Source: Chryseobacterium gleum
Lineage (GTDB): Bacteria > Bacteroidota > Bacteroidia > Flavobacteriales_D > Sanyastnellaceae
Direction of reading: 5' to 3'
Assembly: GCA_945874695.1 (NCBI GenBank)
Contig: CAMCHP010000001.1
Location: 1-64,000, forward strand
DNA length: 64,000 nucleotides
Shown here piece after piece: positions 36,862 to 46,644 of this stretch. Within the stretch, counting starts at the first letter, position 1, and each line of letters starts with the position of its first letter. The notes under the pieces were generated by a model, which searched no databases, was not told the origin of the DNA, and saw only the letters and a list, made by a program, of their open reading frames with translations. A program made the position numbers and the translations under genes.

Positions 36862-39810
36862 TTAATCGTTCAGCGTTTGTTTCACTTCAACCAACTCAAA
36901 GGCTTCAATTTGGTCACCTTCTTTGATGTCGTTGAACTTGTCGATGTTCAAACCACATTCGTAGCCTTTGGTTACTTCCTTCACATCGTCTTTGAATCGT
37001 TTCAATGATCCGAGATCACCGGTGTAGATTACAATGCCGTCGCGAATGATACGCACCTTATTGTTTCGCGTGATTTTACCGTCGAGTACGAAGCATCCTG
37101 CAATGGTACCCACTTTAGAAATCTTGAAGGCTTCACGAATTTCAGCTGTTCCAACAACGCGCTCTTCGATACGGGCGGCCAACATGCCTTCCATCGCTTC
37201 GCGCATTTCGTCGATCGCCTGATAGATGACCGAATAGAGGCGGATCTGAATCTCCTCGTTCTCTGCCAACTTGCGGGCACCAGCTGATGGACGAACCTGG
37301 AAGCCGATGATGATCGCATCGGAAGCCGATGCCAACATCACATCGCTCTCAGAGATCTGACCAACCGCCTTGTGAATAATATTCACTTGGATTTTCTCCG
37401 TAGAAAGCTTCTGCAACGCATCGCTCAACGCTTCGATTGATCCATCCACGTCACCTTTCACAATCAAATTCAATTCTTTGAATTCTCCGATTGCAATACG
37501 ACGACCAATTTCTTCGATGGTAATGTGGCGTTGTGTACGCACGCCTTGTTCACGTTGAAGCTGTTGACGCTTGGTTGCGATCGCGCGCGCCTCACGTTCA
37601 TCTTCAAACACATGGAACTTATCACCCGCGCTTGGTGCGCCGCTCATACCGAGCATCGAAACCGGCATCGCCGGTCCGGCCTCTTCAACACGTTGGCCAC
37701 GCTCATTGTACATCGCTTTTACGCGACCGCTGAACTGTCCCGCCAACATAGCGTCACCTACACGCAGCGTACCGTTCTCCACAAGAAGGGTACAAACGTA
37801 GCCGCGACCTTTATCCAACGCAGATTCGATAATCGTACCCAATGCACGACGTTTCGGGTTTGCTTTCAATTCGAGAATTTCGGCCTCCAAGAGCACTTTC
37901 TCGAGGAGCTCCTCGATGTTCAATCCTTGCTTCGCAGATATCTCTTGGCATTGGTATTTACCACCCCAATCTTCAACCAAGATGTTCATATTGGCCAACT
38001 GCTCCCTGATCTTCTCTGGGTTCGCGTCTGGACGGTCGATTTTGTTAATGGCGAATACCATTGGAATACCTGCAGCCTGTGCGTGGTTAATCGCCTCTTT
38101 GGTTTGCGGCATCACTGCGTCGTCGGCAGAGATGACGATGATTGCCAAGTCGGTTACTTGCGCACCTCGGGCTCGCATTGCCGTAAAGGCTTCGTGACCC
38201 GGTGTATCGAGGAAGGTCATGGTTTTACCATTTCCAATCATCACATTGTACGCACCGATGTGCTGGGTAATGCCTCCGGCTTCACCTGCAATAACGTTGG
38301 CTTTACGTATGTAGTCGAGCAACGATGTTTTACCGTGATCGACGTGACCCATTACCGTTACAATCGGTGGACGGGTAATAAGTGCCGATGGATCATCAGC
38401 CTCTTCCGTAATCGCTTCTTGTACTTCAGCGCTAACGAATTCGGCCTCATAACCGAATTCTTCAGCAATAATTTGAATGGTTTCGGCGTCAAGACGTTGA
38501 TTGATTGACACCATGATGCCCAGCGACATGCACGCAGAAATAACGTCATTCACCGCTGCATTCATCATGCGGGTAAGTTCAGACACCGTTACGAACTCTG
38601 TGAGCTTCAAAACAGTCGACTCCTCTTGACGGCGAATTTCTTCTTCTTCGTGGCGTGCTGCCACCATATCACGCTTGGCACGACGAAGTTTTGAAGACTT
38701 CGATTTTCCACCTCCGCTGAGGCGTGCCAGTGTTTCTTTGATCTCCTTTTGGATATCTGCGTCAGAAACCTCTTGTTTCTTATCGTTCTGTTGGGCTTGT
38801 TTTCCACGAGCTGGGCCGCGCTGTAAGCGCGAAATGCCTTGTCCTGGTTCGCGTGTACCCGCAGGCTTCGGCGGTGCCGGCGCTGGCTCATTTGAAATGC
38901 GCTTGCGCTTGCGTTTCTTGCTATCGTTGTCAGAAGATGATGCAACAGGATGCTTCTTCTTCGCACGCTCAACCGGGAGCTCAATACGGCCGACAACCGT
39001 TAAGCCTTGCAGTTTCTCAGCTTCAGCCCGCATCACCTGAGGCGGTTCGGCAGCTTTTGCTTCGGCAGCGGCTTTCTTCTCAGCTGCGGCTTGCTCTGCT
39101 GCAGCCTTCTCGGCAGCGGCCTTTTCGGCGGCAGCTTTTTCAGCGGCAGCTTTCTGCGCAGCGAGTTCAGACGCTCGATCTGCGGCGGCCTTATCAGCAG
39201 CAGCTTTTGAAGCGTTGGCTTTCGCTTGCACGTCGCGTTCAGCTTGTGCCGCTTTTTTGCGCGGATTGAGTGCGTCAAGGTCAACGTGCCCGATCACCTT
39301 TGGTGATGTGCGCGGACCTTCTTCAGCGGGCGCTTCAACCTCGGGTTCAGGGCGAGCTTCTGGAACAGGAGCGGCCTCTACTTTCGGAGGTTCGGGTGCT
39401 ACTGGCGGTGTTGGCGGAACCGGTGCCGGTGCCGGAGCTGGCTTCTCAGCCGGCTTCGACGCCTCCTTTGCAGGCGTAGTTACACCAGACGCAGATACTG
39501 TATTCTGAAACGAAGACAAATCAAGCTCGTCTTCATCTTCTTCAGGATCTTCTTTTACCTTCTTGTTTGATTCAAGGGTAATTGACTCACGTTCAAGCGG
39601 ACGAACAGCCCGCTTGGCTTTCTCTTTGAGCGTTTTCTCATCGGCAAATTCGTCCCGGATCATGTCGTACACCGACTGATCAATTTTGGCATTGGGGCTA
39701 TTTTCAACCTCAATTCCTTTCTTCTCCAGGAACTCACAAATGGTGGTTACACCGATGTTAAATTCCTTGGCGACTTTGCTGAGACGTACCGGCTTGGTTG
39801 CTTCGGACAT
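36862..39810 (-). CDS. infB: Translation initiation factor IF-2
   Basis: 982 residues. The N-terminal IF2_N helix ([25 protein letters not shown]) is followed by a long, low-complexity Lys/Ala/Pro/Glu linker (about 90-370) with Ala-rich heptad-like repeats. The GTPase domain begins at about 480 with [25 protein letters not shown] and NKIDRP. Domains II-IV follow. IF-2 brings initiator tRNA to the 30S subunit. It is the third gene of the rimP-nusA-infB operon, 54 bases after nusA. Confidence 0.97.
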   Translation of the reverse strand: MSEATKPVRLSKVAKEFNIGVTTICEFLEKKGIEVENSPNAKIDQSVYDMIRDEFADEKTLKEKAKRAVRPLERESITLESNKKVKEDPEEDEDELDLSSFQNTVSASGVTTPAKEASKPAEKPAPAPAPVPPTPPVAPEPPKVEAAPVPEARPEPEVEAPAEEGPRTSPKVIGHVDLDALNPRKKAAQAERDVQAKANASKAAADKAAADRASELAAQKAAAEKAAAEKAAAEKAAAEQAAAEKKAAAEAKAAEPPQVMRAEAEKLQGLTVVGRIELPVERAKKKHPVASSSDNDSKKRKRKRISNEPAPAPPKPAGTREPGQGISRLQRGPARGKQAQQNDKKQEVSDADIQKEIKETLARLSGGGKSKSSKLRRAKRDMVAARHEEEEIRRQEESTVLKLTEFVTVSELTRMMNAAVNDVISACMSLGIMVSINQRLDAETIQIIAEEFGYEAEFVSAEVQEAITEEADDPSALITRPPIVTVMGHVDHGKTSLLDYIRKANVIAGEAGGITQHIGAYNVMIGNGKTMTFLDTPGHEAFTAMRARGAQVTDLAIIVISADDAVMPQTKEAINHAQAAGIPMVFAINKIDRPDANPEKIREQLANMNILVEDWGGKYQCQEISAKQGLNIEELLEKVLLEAEILELKANPKRRALGTIIESALDKGRGYVCTLLVENGTLRVGDAMLAGQFSGRVKAMYNERGQRVEEAGPAMPVSMLGMSGAPSAGDKFHVFEDEREARAIATKRQQLQREQGVRTQRHITIEEIGRRIAIGEFKELNLIVKGDVDGSIEALSDALQKLSTEKIQVNIIHKAVGQISESDVMLASASDAIIIGFQVRPSAGARKLAENEEIQIRLYSVIYQAIDEMREAMEGMLAARIEERVVGTAEIREAFKISKVGTIAGCFVLDGKITRNNKVRIIRDGIVIYTGDLGSLKRFKDDVKEVTKGYECGLNIDKFNDIKEGDQIEAFELVEVKQTLND

Positions 39811-39864
39811 ACAGTTTAATTCTCTTTTCGCTCTTTAATCTATGCGTGGATGAAGTTAAGTGAA

Positions 39865-41100
39865 TCATTCGAATTCAGAACGCAAGATGCGCACTACTTC
39901 GCGAACGGTTTCCACTTCGAGGTCGGTTCGCTTGGCCATGTCTTCGACATCCAGATCAAGTACACTGCGCGCGGTATCACAACCGATCGATTTCAGTGCA
40001 TCGATGATCCAGCTTTCGATTTCATCTGCAAACTCTTCGAGCTCAACGTCATCCAATTCGGCCTCTGACTCACGGTATACGTCGATTTCGAATCCGGTGA
40101 GTTTACTTGCCAGTTTAATATTGTGACCGCCTTTACCGATGGCCAACGACACTTGGTCGGGCTTGAGGTAAACGTCGGCTTTCATGTTATCATTATCGAG
40201 GGTGATTGACGAAATTTTCGCCGGGCTCAAGGCGCGGGAAATTAACAACTGATCGTTCGATGTGTAGTTAATGACGTCGATGTTCTCGTTGCGCAATTCA
40301 CGCACAATGCTGTGAATACGTGCACCTTTCATACCCACACATGCACCAACAGGGTCAATGCGGTCATCGTATGACTCAACGGCCACTTTCGCGCGCTCAC
40401 CCGGTTCACGCACAATTTTCTTGATGGTAATTAAACCGTCAAAAATCTCAGGCACTTCTTGTTCGAACAAACGCTCCAAAAACTCAGGAGCTGTGCGCGA
40501 CAAGATGATACGCGGGGTATTGTTCCGCATATCCACTTCGGCAACAACGGCGCGAACCGTATCGCCCTTTTTGAAGAAATCAGATGGAATTTGATTGCTT
40601 TTTGGCAACACCAACTCGTTGTCTTCGTCGTCAACGACCAAAATTTCGCGTTTCCAGATCTGGTAAACTTCACCACTTACGATGTCGCCTACGCGCTCCT
40701 TATACTTCTGGTAAATCTGATCTTTCTCTAAGTCGAGGATTCGGCTCACCAAATTTTGGCGCATGGCCAATACATTGCGTCGACCGAACGACTCAATCTT
40801 GATTTCTTCAGAAACCTCTTCACCAATCTCGAAGTCTTCTTCGATGCGCAATGCCTCGCTCAGACCAATCTGCTGGTTCTCGTCTTCTACGTCATCGTCA
40901 GCAACGATTTCGCGGTTTCGCCAAATCTCAAGGTCACCCTTGTCAGGGTTGATGATGATGTCGAAGTTTTCATCAGACCCGTAGCGCTTGATAATCATGG
41001 CGCGGAAAACCTCTTCCAAAATTGCGAGCATCGTCTCACGATCGATGTTCTTTAATTCTTTAAAGTCTTGGAAAGACTCGGTAAGATTCACAACGTTCAT
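39865..41100 (-). CDS. nusA: Transcription termination/antitermination factor NusA
   Basis: 411 residues. N-terminal RNA polymerase-binding domain (about 1-125), S1 domain (about 128-200: GDIVSGEVYQIWKREILV), KH1 and KH2 (about 205-345, with GACVGMKGARIHSIVREL and LAIGKGGHNIKLASKLTG). The tail is short and acidic, without the two AR repeats of enterobacteria, as in most Bacteroidota. It promotes pausing, termination and rRNA antitermination. It lies 7 bases downstream of rimP. Confidence 0.97.
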   Translation of the reverse strand: MNVVNLTESFQDFKELKNIDRETMLAILEEVFRAMIIKRYGSDENFDIIINPDKGDLEIWRNREIVADDDVEDENQQIGLSEALRIEEDFEIGEEVSEEIKIESFGRRNVLAMRQNLVSRILDLEKDQIYQKYKERVGDIVSGEVYQIWKREILVVDDEDNELVLPKSNQIPSDFFKKGDTVRAVVAEVDMRNNTPRIILSRTAPEFLERLFEQEVPEIFDGLITIKKIVREPGERAKVAVESYDDRIDPVGACVGMKGARIHSIVRELRNENIDVINYTSNDQLLISRALSPAKISSITLDNDNMKADVYLKPDQVSLAIGKGGHNIKLASKLTGFEIDVYRESEAELDDVELEEFADEIESWIIDALKSIGCDTARSVLDLDVEDMAKRTDLEVETVREVVRILRSEFE

Positions 41101-41107
41101 TAGTTGC

Positions 41108-41575
41108 TTATTTAAAAGAAATGATCACTTTAGTCTCTTTTATTTTCTCGTAAGGCAGGGCAAAGATTTCCTCTACCCACTCCTTCGATTTACGTCCTTC
41201 AATGCGGCGCTTCTCACGCACTTTTACCTGCGCTTCATCAGCGTTTGCACCAACCAGTTCCCCAGTAATGCTACCCCCATCGAGCAGTTTCACTGCTACT
41301 TGTCGTCCGACATTCTTTACATACTGCCGGGTCACCTTAAACGGTTGATCGGCCCCTGCCGACATCACCTGAAGCGAGAAATCTTCGATTTCACGATCAA
41401 ATGACGACTCTAAAAAACGGCTTACCGTCACACAATCGCTGATGGAAATTCCGTTATCATTGTCAACAAGCACACGAATGTCGTTCGCGCCAGTCACATC
41501 AATATCGACAAAAAACAGCGGTGTTTCTCCAAACTCTGCCGTCAACAGCTCCACTACCTGCGTTTTTGTTATCAT
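41108..41575 (-). CDS. rimP: Ribosome maturation factor RimP
   Basis: 155 residues from the ATG at 41575; the frame is open to 41761 but the ATG gives the family-normal length and start (MITKTQVVELLTAEFGE). N-terminal alpha/beta domain with VDIDVTGANDIRVLVDNDNGISISDCVTVSRFLE, then a small beta-barrel. RimP assists 30S assembly. First gene of rimP-nusA-infB. Its leader holds a terminator-like hairpin. Confidence 0.95.
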   Translation of the reverse strand: MITKTQVVELLTAEFGETPLFFVDIDVTGANDIRVLVDNDNGISISDCVTVSRFLESSFDREIEDFSLQVMSAGADQPFKVTRQYVKNVGRQVAVKLLDGGSITGELVGANADEAQVKVREKRRIEGRKSKEWVEEIFALPYEKIKETKVIISFK

Positions 41576-41585
41576 CTTGTATGTG

Positions 41586-41611
41586 AATAAAAAGAGGGGC
41601 TCGCACCCCTC
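41586..41611 (-). terminator. Terminator-like hairpin in the rimP-nusA-infB leader
   Basis: On the minus strand GAGGGG, a 6-nt loop, CCCCTC, then TTTTTATT. It lies between the promoter box (41636-41643) and the rimP ATG (41575), so it could attenuate its own operon. Confidence 0.65.
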
Positions 41612-41635
41612 CACGAAAACATCCATACGACGCTG

Positions 41636-41643
41636 CAAATATA
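41636..41643 (-). promoter_or_regulatory. -7 box of the rimP-nusA-infB operon
   Basis: TATATTTG on the minus strand, exact match, 60 bases from the rimP start. This gives an unusually long leader for this genome, which contains a hairpin. Confidence 0.6.
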
Positions 41644-41709
41644 ATGAATTCATTCGATGTGCAATACATCGGCTTGCAAGCGAGCCACATTTACGATCGC
41701 ACGTGCCCC

Positions 41710-41731
41710 CATCCGGCCGTTTAGGCCGAAA
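41710..41731 (-). repeat. Palindromic repeat, copy 10 (canonical)
   Basis: TTT, CGGCC-TAAAC-GGCCG, GATG on the minus strand, in the gap between the divergent rimP operon and the YwqK-like gene. Confidence 0.85.
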
Positions 41732-41786
41732 CACTTCACTGTGGAAAACCAATGCCAGCATGCCGTCGCTGTGCCAAAAGTTGCTC

Positions 41787-41794
41787 TAAATTTG
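41787..41794 (+). promoter_or_regulatory. -7 box of the YwqK/MORN-like gene
   Basis: TAAATTTG, exact match, 17 bases before the ATG at 41812. Confidence 0.6.
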
Positions 41795-41811
41795 ACACCT
41801 ATTTCCTCGAT

Positions 41812-43404
41812 ATGAAATTCATGAAACACGCCTCGATTTTCGCGTTTCTTTTGACCTTAGCAGCCTCAATAACTGCCCAGCAACAGAGTTATGTCGATTT
41901 TCATGACAACGGTAAAAAGCGCTCTGAAGGCATGTACGAACGTGGTTTAGAGCACGGTTTGTGGCAATGGTGGACGACCGACGGTCAACTCAAAGAATCA
42001 TCGTACTACTGGTTCGGACAATTGCATGGGGCTTCAAAAACGTGGCATTCAAATGGGCAACTCCAAACAGAAGGCTACTTTTTTTATGGCAAACCCGACA
42101 GTTTGTTGCGCACTTTGTCGCCTGACAGTGTGGTGCTTGAAATGGGGATCTTCGATAAAGGCGAAAAAATTGGCCCCTGGAATTACCACTTCGCTGATGG
42201 TAGCTTGCGACTCAAAGAGGTGTACGCTGACTCAACGATGTACCTGATGCACATGGTCAACGAAAAACGTGAAGTCCTCATTGAAAATGGCAATGGTACA
42301 CTGCGCACGTTCTTCGATGACGGCAAACTGCAGCAAACGACCGCCTACGCCGACGGGCTGCCCAACGGTTCGCATCAGTTGTTCTACGTCGACGGATCAC
42401 TGCGCGAACAAGGCGCATGGAAAGCCGGCAAAAAACACGGCGAGTGGCTCGTTTACCACCGCAATGGCAACTTGCACCGCAAATCAAATTTCACCCACGA
42501 TGTGCTCGACGGTGCCTTTGAACAATACTTCGTCGATGGAAAACTGGATGTGAAAGGTGACTATCAAAACGGAAAAAAAACCGGAGAATGGGCCTGGTAC
42601 TTCGCTGAAGGCTCACTCGACATGAAAGGTGAATTCACCGAGGATGTGCAAAACGGCAACTGGACCTGGTACTACCGCAACGGGCAGGTGCACTATACAG
42701 GAACCTATGCCATGGGCAGTCGCGAAGGCACTTGGAAGTACTTCTACACCACCGGTGAAGACTGGAAAAGTGGTCCGTACGCCAACAACATGCGCAACGG
42801 CGTGTGGAGCTACTGGTTTGAAAATGGCCAAGACCTCATGCGCGGCAACTTCGTCAACGACGTTGAAGATGGCCTTTGGGAAAGTTGGTTTGAAAACGGC
42901 CGCATCAAAGACAAAGGCAGCTTTAAACAAGGCGTCATGAACGGGCTCTGGGAAGGGTGGTACCCGAACGGCGTGGTACACTATAAAGGTGCTTGGAACG
43001 GCGATCTCCGCGTTGGCGAATGGACCGTTTACCATGAAACCGGAAAAGTACGCGAAACAGGAAAGTACGATTCAACAGGACAAAAAACCGGCAAGTGGAG
43101 CATGTCGAATGCCTCAGGCATACTCGAACAAAGCGGCAGTTACAAGGCTGGAACACCCGATGGCGAATGGATTTACAACTTCCCAAACGGTTCGCCAGAG
43201 TTCAAACGAACCTACAAACTAGGCAAACTCAACGGCACAGCCATTACCTACACGCGAAATGGCCAGGTACTCGAAGAAGTTGAGTACAAAGACAATCGCA
43301 GGCATGGAAAATACATCCGCTACAACGAAAAAACACGAAAAGTTGAGCAGCACCTCATTTTTGAGAACGGAATGCTCTTGAAAACGGTTACAGGTAAACC
43401 CTAA
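41812..43404 (+). CDS. Exported YwqK/MORN-repeat protein
   Basis: About 530 residues from the ATG at 41812. Signal peptide at about 1-22 (FLLTLAASITAQ). The whole mature protein is a chain of about 20 short beta-hairpin repeats of the form G-x-W-x-x-Y-x-x-N/D-G-x-x-x-x-x-G-x-Y-x-x-G-x-K, the MORN_2/YwqK type. YwqK in Bacillus is annotated as an antitoxin component, but in Bacteroidota such proteins are usually exported and unlinked to toxins; no toxin gene is next to it. Function unknown. Confidence 0.85.
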   Translation: MKFMKHASIFAFLLTLAASITAQQQSYVDFHDNGKKRSEGMYERGLEHGLWQWWTTDGQLKESSYYWFGQLHGASKTWHSNGQLQTEGYFFYGKPDSLLRTLSPDSVVLEMGIFDKGEKIGPWNYHFADGSLRLKEVYADSTMYLMHMVNEKREVLIENGNGTLRTFFDDGKLQQTTAYADGLPNGSHQLFYVDGSLREQGAWKAGKKHGEWLVYHRNGNLHRKSNFTHDVLDGAFEQYFVDGKLDVKGDYQNGKKTGEWAWYFAEGSLDMKGEFTEDVQNGNWTWYYRNGQVHYTGTYAMGSREGTWKYFYTTGEDWKSGPYANNMRNGVWSYWFENGQDLMRGNFVNDVEDGLWESWFENGRIKDKGSFKQGVMNGLWEGWYPNGVVHYKGAWNGDLRVGEWTVYHETGKVRETGKYDSTGQKTGKWSMSNASGILEQSGSYKAGTPDGEWIYNFPNGSPEFKRTYKLGKLNGTAITYTRNGQVLEEVEYKDNRRHGKYIRYNEKTRKVEQHLIFENGMLLKTVTGKP

Positions 43405-43463
43405 ACGTTTTTTTGCCTGATTGCTGTCAGCAGGCCATGTTCTGACACGCGCAGTACCTCACC

Positions 43464-44147
43464 ATGTCGCAACTCATTAACCTCATCGCTGAAGGTGAAC
43501 ACCAGTCGCAAGACTTCAAAATGCGCATCGAAGACGCCAGAAAAATCGCGCGCACTTTGGTCGCTTTCGCCAACACCGACGGCGGACGGGTTTTGATCGG
43601 CGTGAAAGACAATGGTTCAGTGAGCGGGGTGCAACCCGAAGAAGAGTTTCACATGATTGAGGCCGCCGCTGAGATGTACAGCCAACCTCCAATCGCTTTC
43701 ACCACCCAGGTTTGGAAGGTCAACAACAAAGCGGTTCTTGAAATCCTCATCGAATCATCCTCCGCTCGGCCACACTTCGCCAAAGATGAAACCGGCGAGT
43801 GGTGCGCCTACCAGCGGCAAAACGACCGCAATGTCAAGGCCAATGGCGTATTGTTAAAGGTATGGGAGTTCACCCGCGCTCGCACACCCGTTGAATTTGC
43901 TTACACCAACCGCGTGCGCCGCCTCTTTCATCTGCTTCAGCGCAATCAAGAACTCACGCAACGCTCCATTTCAAAGCTTTTACGCATGGGGCGCGAACAA
44001 ACCGAGCTGCTGCTTGCTCAGCTCGTCGTTTGGGAAGTTGTGGAGATGAACTTCACGGATACCGGCTGCTTTTTCAGCCTCATCCACGATGAAGACGATG
44101 CCATGGCCCACGTGAACCGAAGAATTAACCGCGCCGATCACAAATAA
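43464..44147 (+). CDS. AlbA_2/Schlafen-like ATP-binding domain protein
   Basis: 227 residues. The N-terminal AlbA_2 domain (about 1-125) has EGEHQSQDFKMRI, FANTDGGRVLIGVKDNGSVSGV and the GEWCAYQRQNDRN element. The C-terminal half (about 140-210) is a winged-helix-like region (LTQRSISKLLRMGREQTELLLAQL). Such proteins are usually putative nucleic-acid-binding regulators; some relatives take part in defence, but no defence genes are nearby. It starts 59 bases after the YwqK-like gene. Confidence 0.82.
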   Translation: MSQLINLIAEGEHQSQDFKMRIEDARKIARTLVAFANTDGGRVLIGVKDNGSVSGVQPEEEFHMIEAAAEMYSQPPIAFTTQVWKVNNKAVLEILIESSSARPHFAKDETGEWCAYQRQNDRNVKANGVLLKVWEFTRARTPVEFAYTNRVRRLFHLLQRNQELTQRSISKLLRMGREQTELLLAQLVVWEVVEMNFTDTGCFFSLIHDEDDAMAHVNRRINRADHK

Positions 44148-44217
44148 TTTGAATCACATTGCGCCACGCACATACGCCAAAGTTACTTTCTGCGTTGAAC
44201 ATGCACACGAACCGATA

Positions 44218-46569
44218 ATGAATGCACCTTTGAATTTTTCGCGCCTTACCGCATTTTTTGTTTTGCTCGCTGCGCTCGGATGGTCGATCTCTTCGGCACA
44301 ACTGCCTGTGCAAGGGTGGCGCGAACACTTGCCATACCGACAAACCATCGACGTTGCCTTCGGAAATCAAACCGCTTGGTGCGCAACACCCTTTGCGGTG
44401 TTCGGATTCAACACAACGGATAACAGCGTGCAGCGCATTTCCAAAGCCAACCTGCTCAGTGGTGCCGACATCTCTGCCATCGCCTTCGACGAGGCCAGCG
44501 GATCGCTCCTCGTAGGTTACATTTCTGGCGTACTCGACATCATCACTAAAGGTAGCCCCTTCGCACTCCCCGATATCGCGCAAAGCACCATTTTGGGAGA
44601 CAAACAGATTTATGACATCTACCTTGCCGATGGCAAAGCCTACCTCGGTTGCGGTTTTGGTGTCGTTGTAATCGACATTGCACGCCGCGAAGTGTCTGAA
44701 ACCTGGTACATCGACGGCCAAAACAACCTCCTGCAAATCAACAGCATTCAACGCACAAACAGCCATTGGTACCTCGCCACAAACAGCGGGGTGTACCGCG
44801 CCGAAGTCAACAACCCCTTCTTGGTGAGCTTTGAAGCTTGGGAAATCATCGATGACCTTCCCCTTGATAACGCCAATTACAGCAAATTGATCATTCACCA
44901 GAACACCATGCTCCTGGTGCGCGAAAACAACGCCGAAGATGAACTTTGGCACGCTGAAATCGATTCGTGGAACTGGGCGCTTGTACCCGGCTTTGAAAGC
45001 ACACCCATCTTCGACATCGCTGCTGGCCAAAACGCATTTGTTGTTTGCGGTTTCAGCCAAATCTTTGAACTCGACTACACATTCAACATCCTTTCAGCGC
45101 GCTTCGGCGTGAATAACCTCCCGGTTCGACCCAATGCCGCCATCTACGACTCGGCTGGCAGAGTTTGGATTGCAAGCGGTGAAAATGGGCTCATGACCTA
45201 CGGCAACAATTGGCCCGATCAAATCATAGCGCCCTCGGGACCCCGCTCATTCAACGCCTTTCGGCTCGATGCATACAATGAAAACCTTTGGATTGCCTCA
45301 GGCGGGGTTGACCTCTCTTGGACCAATAAATACGAATTGAACGGCTTCTATGGCCTAGTCGAAGGCAACTGGTGGCGCGTGGCTGACAATCCGGGGATAA
45401 ATGACCTCAGCGGCGTGCGCGACATCATGGCGGTGGCCATCGATCCTGAAGAAAACACCCGCGTTTACTTCGGCTCATGGGAAGAAGGATTGATCGAGGT
45501 AAACAACGGCGTGGTAACGAACATCTTTAACCAAGACAACAGCACCTTGCAAACCGCTAGCTTCGGCGGCGGACAGTACATCGGTGTCGCCGGTGTTGAT
45601 TTCGACGAAGAAGGAAACCTGTGGTTTTCGAACGCCTACACCTCGAGCGGACAATTGCACGTGCGCAAACCCGACGGAAGCTTCAGAGCGTTCAACTTCC
45701 AACCGCAGCTGAACGCAACCGTATTCATGGGCGAAGTCCTCGCTACACGCCAAGGCTACGTTTGGGGCATTCTTCCCCGTGGCAACGGCTTGGTTGTTTT
45801 CGATCATGCCGGAACCATCGATGACCCATCCGATGACAGCTACCGTGTTTTGACTAACCAACCGGGGCAAGGCGGACTGCCCAACATGGACATTTACGCA
45901 GTTGAGGAAGACTTAAACGGCGAAATCTGGGTTGGAACATTGCAAGGTATTGCTGTTTTTTATGCACCCCAAGCCATCTTCAGCGAAGCCGGAAACTTTG
46001 ATGCACAACAAATTTTAATTGAGCAAGATGGCAACATCCAAATATTGCTCGAAACCGAACAAATTAACTGCATCACCATCGACGGTGCCAACCGCAAATG
46101 GATCGGCACAGCCGGAAGCGGGGTCTTTTTGCTCAGCCAAAACGGACAAGAGCAAATTCACCATTTTACAACCCGAAACAGTCCGCTGCTCTCGAACAAC
46201 GTGCTCGACATAGCCATCAACTACGGCACCGGTGAAACTTTTTTTGCCACCGACCGCGGCGTAGTTTCTTACATGTCTACCGCAACCAACTTTGATCAAG
46301 ACATGGCAGCCGTGCGCGTCTTCCCAAATCCGGTGCGCGCTGATTTTGAAGGTCTAATTTCAATTGATGGATTGGCCTTCGATTCTGACGTCAGAATCAC
46401 TGACACATCGGGCAACCTCGTGCATGCGACCCGTTCGAATGGTGGCCGCGCCGTGTGGGATGGCAACGGCCGCGACGGACGCCGTGTTGCAACTGGCATT
46501 TACCTCGTATTTTGCAGTTCACCCGACGGTGAAGCGGCCAATGTGGGTAAAATTGCCATCATTCGTTAA
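44218..46569 (+). CDS. porZ: PorZ-like T9SS component with two beta-propellers
   Basis: About 783 residues from the ATG at 44218, which gives a proper signal peptide (cleavage near SISSAQ). Two beta-propeller regions follow (about 30-340 and 345-690) with repeats such as VWIASGENGLMTY and GEIWVGTLQGIAVFY, then a type A T9SS sorting domain (about 698-783). Start of the mature protein (LPVQGWREHLPYRQ), size and domain order match PorZ of Porphyromonas, the surface protein that helps deliver anionic LPS to the sortase. The call rests on architecture. Confidence 0.7.
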   Translation: MNAPLNFSRLTAFFVLLAALGWSISSAQLPVQGWREHLPYRQTIDVAFGNQTAWCATPFAVFGFNTTDNSVQRISKANLLSGADISAIAFDEASGSLLVGYISGVLDIITKGSPFALPDIAQSTILGDKQIYDIYLADGKAYLGCGFGVVVIDIARREVSETWYIDGQNNLLQINSIQRTNSHWYLATNSGVYRAEVNNPFLVSFEAWEIIDDLPLDNANYSKLIIHQNTMLLVRENNAEDELWHAEIDSWNWALVPGFESTPIFDIAAGQNAFVVCGFSQIFELDYTFNILSARFGVNNLPVRPNAAIYDSAGRVWIASGENGLMTYGNNWPDQIIAPSGPRSFNAFRLDAYNENLWIASGGVDLSWTNKYELNGFYGLVEGNWWRVADNPGINDLSGVRDIMAVAIDPEENTRVYFGSWEEGLIEVNNGVVTNIFNQDNSTLQTASFGGGQYIGVAGVDFDEEGNLWFSNAYTSSGQLHVRKPDGSFRAFNFQPQLNATVFMGEVLATRQGYVWGILPRGNGLVVFDHAGTIDDPSDDSYRVLTNQPGQGGLPNMDIYAVEEDLNGEIWVGTLQGIAVFYAPQAIFSEAGNFDAQQILIEQDGNIQILLETEQINCITIDGANRKWIGTAGSGVFLLSQNGQEQIHHFTTRNSPLLSNNVLDIAINYGTGETFFATDRGVVSYMSTATNFDQDMAAVRVFPNPVRADFEGLISIDGLAFDSDVRITDTSGNLVHATRSNGGRAVWDGNGRDGRRVATGIYLVFCSSPDGEAANVGKIAIIR

Positions 46570-46618
46570 CTGACTAAAGTCTCCTTTTCCGAGCGCCCGC
46601 CAAACGTCGAATTAACCT

Positions 46619-46626
46619 TACCTTTG
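46619..46626 (+). promoter_or_regulatory. -7 box of the flippase-like gene
   Basis: TACCTTTG, exact match. It overlaps the TTG at 46624, so translation must start further downstream if this promoter is used. Confidence 0.55.
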
Positions 46627-46644
46627 AAGTCTAACTCTTCGAAG

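Noticed and set aside
36847-36868. Hairpin CGATTAA/TTAATCG at the infB stop
   Set aside because: AT-rich stem, long loop, no T-run; probably chance.
37525-38508. A 327-residue open frame on the plus strand opposite infB
   Set aside because: It lies wholly inside infB, whose frame has clear IF-2 motifs; the antisense translation has odd composition and no promoter or domain.
39040-39240. Ala/Glu/Lys repeat block in infB as a tandem repeat locus
   Set aside because: Low-complexity linkers are normal in IF-2; the DNA repeats are imperfect.
41812-44147. A toxin-antitoxin unit formed by the YwqK-like and AlbA_2 genes
   Set aside because: The YwqK-like product has a signal peptide, there is no toxin-like gene, and the two genes are separated by 59 bases without coupling.
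44125-45060. A 311-residue open frame on the minus strand opposite the PorZ-like gene
   Set aside because: Shadow of the plus-strand coding pattern; no signal, domain or promoter, and it overlaps the real propeller gene fully.
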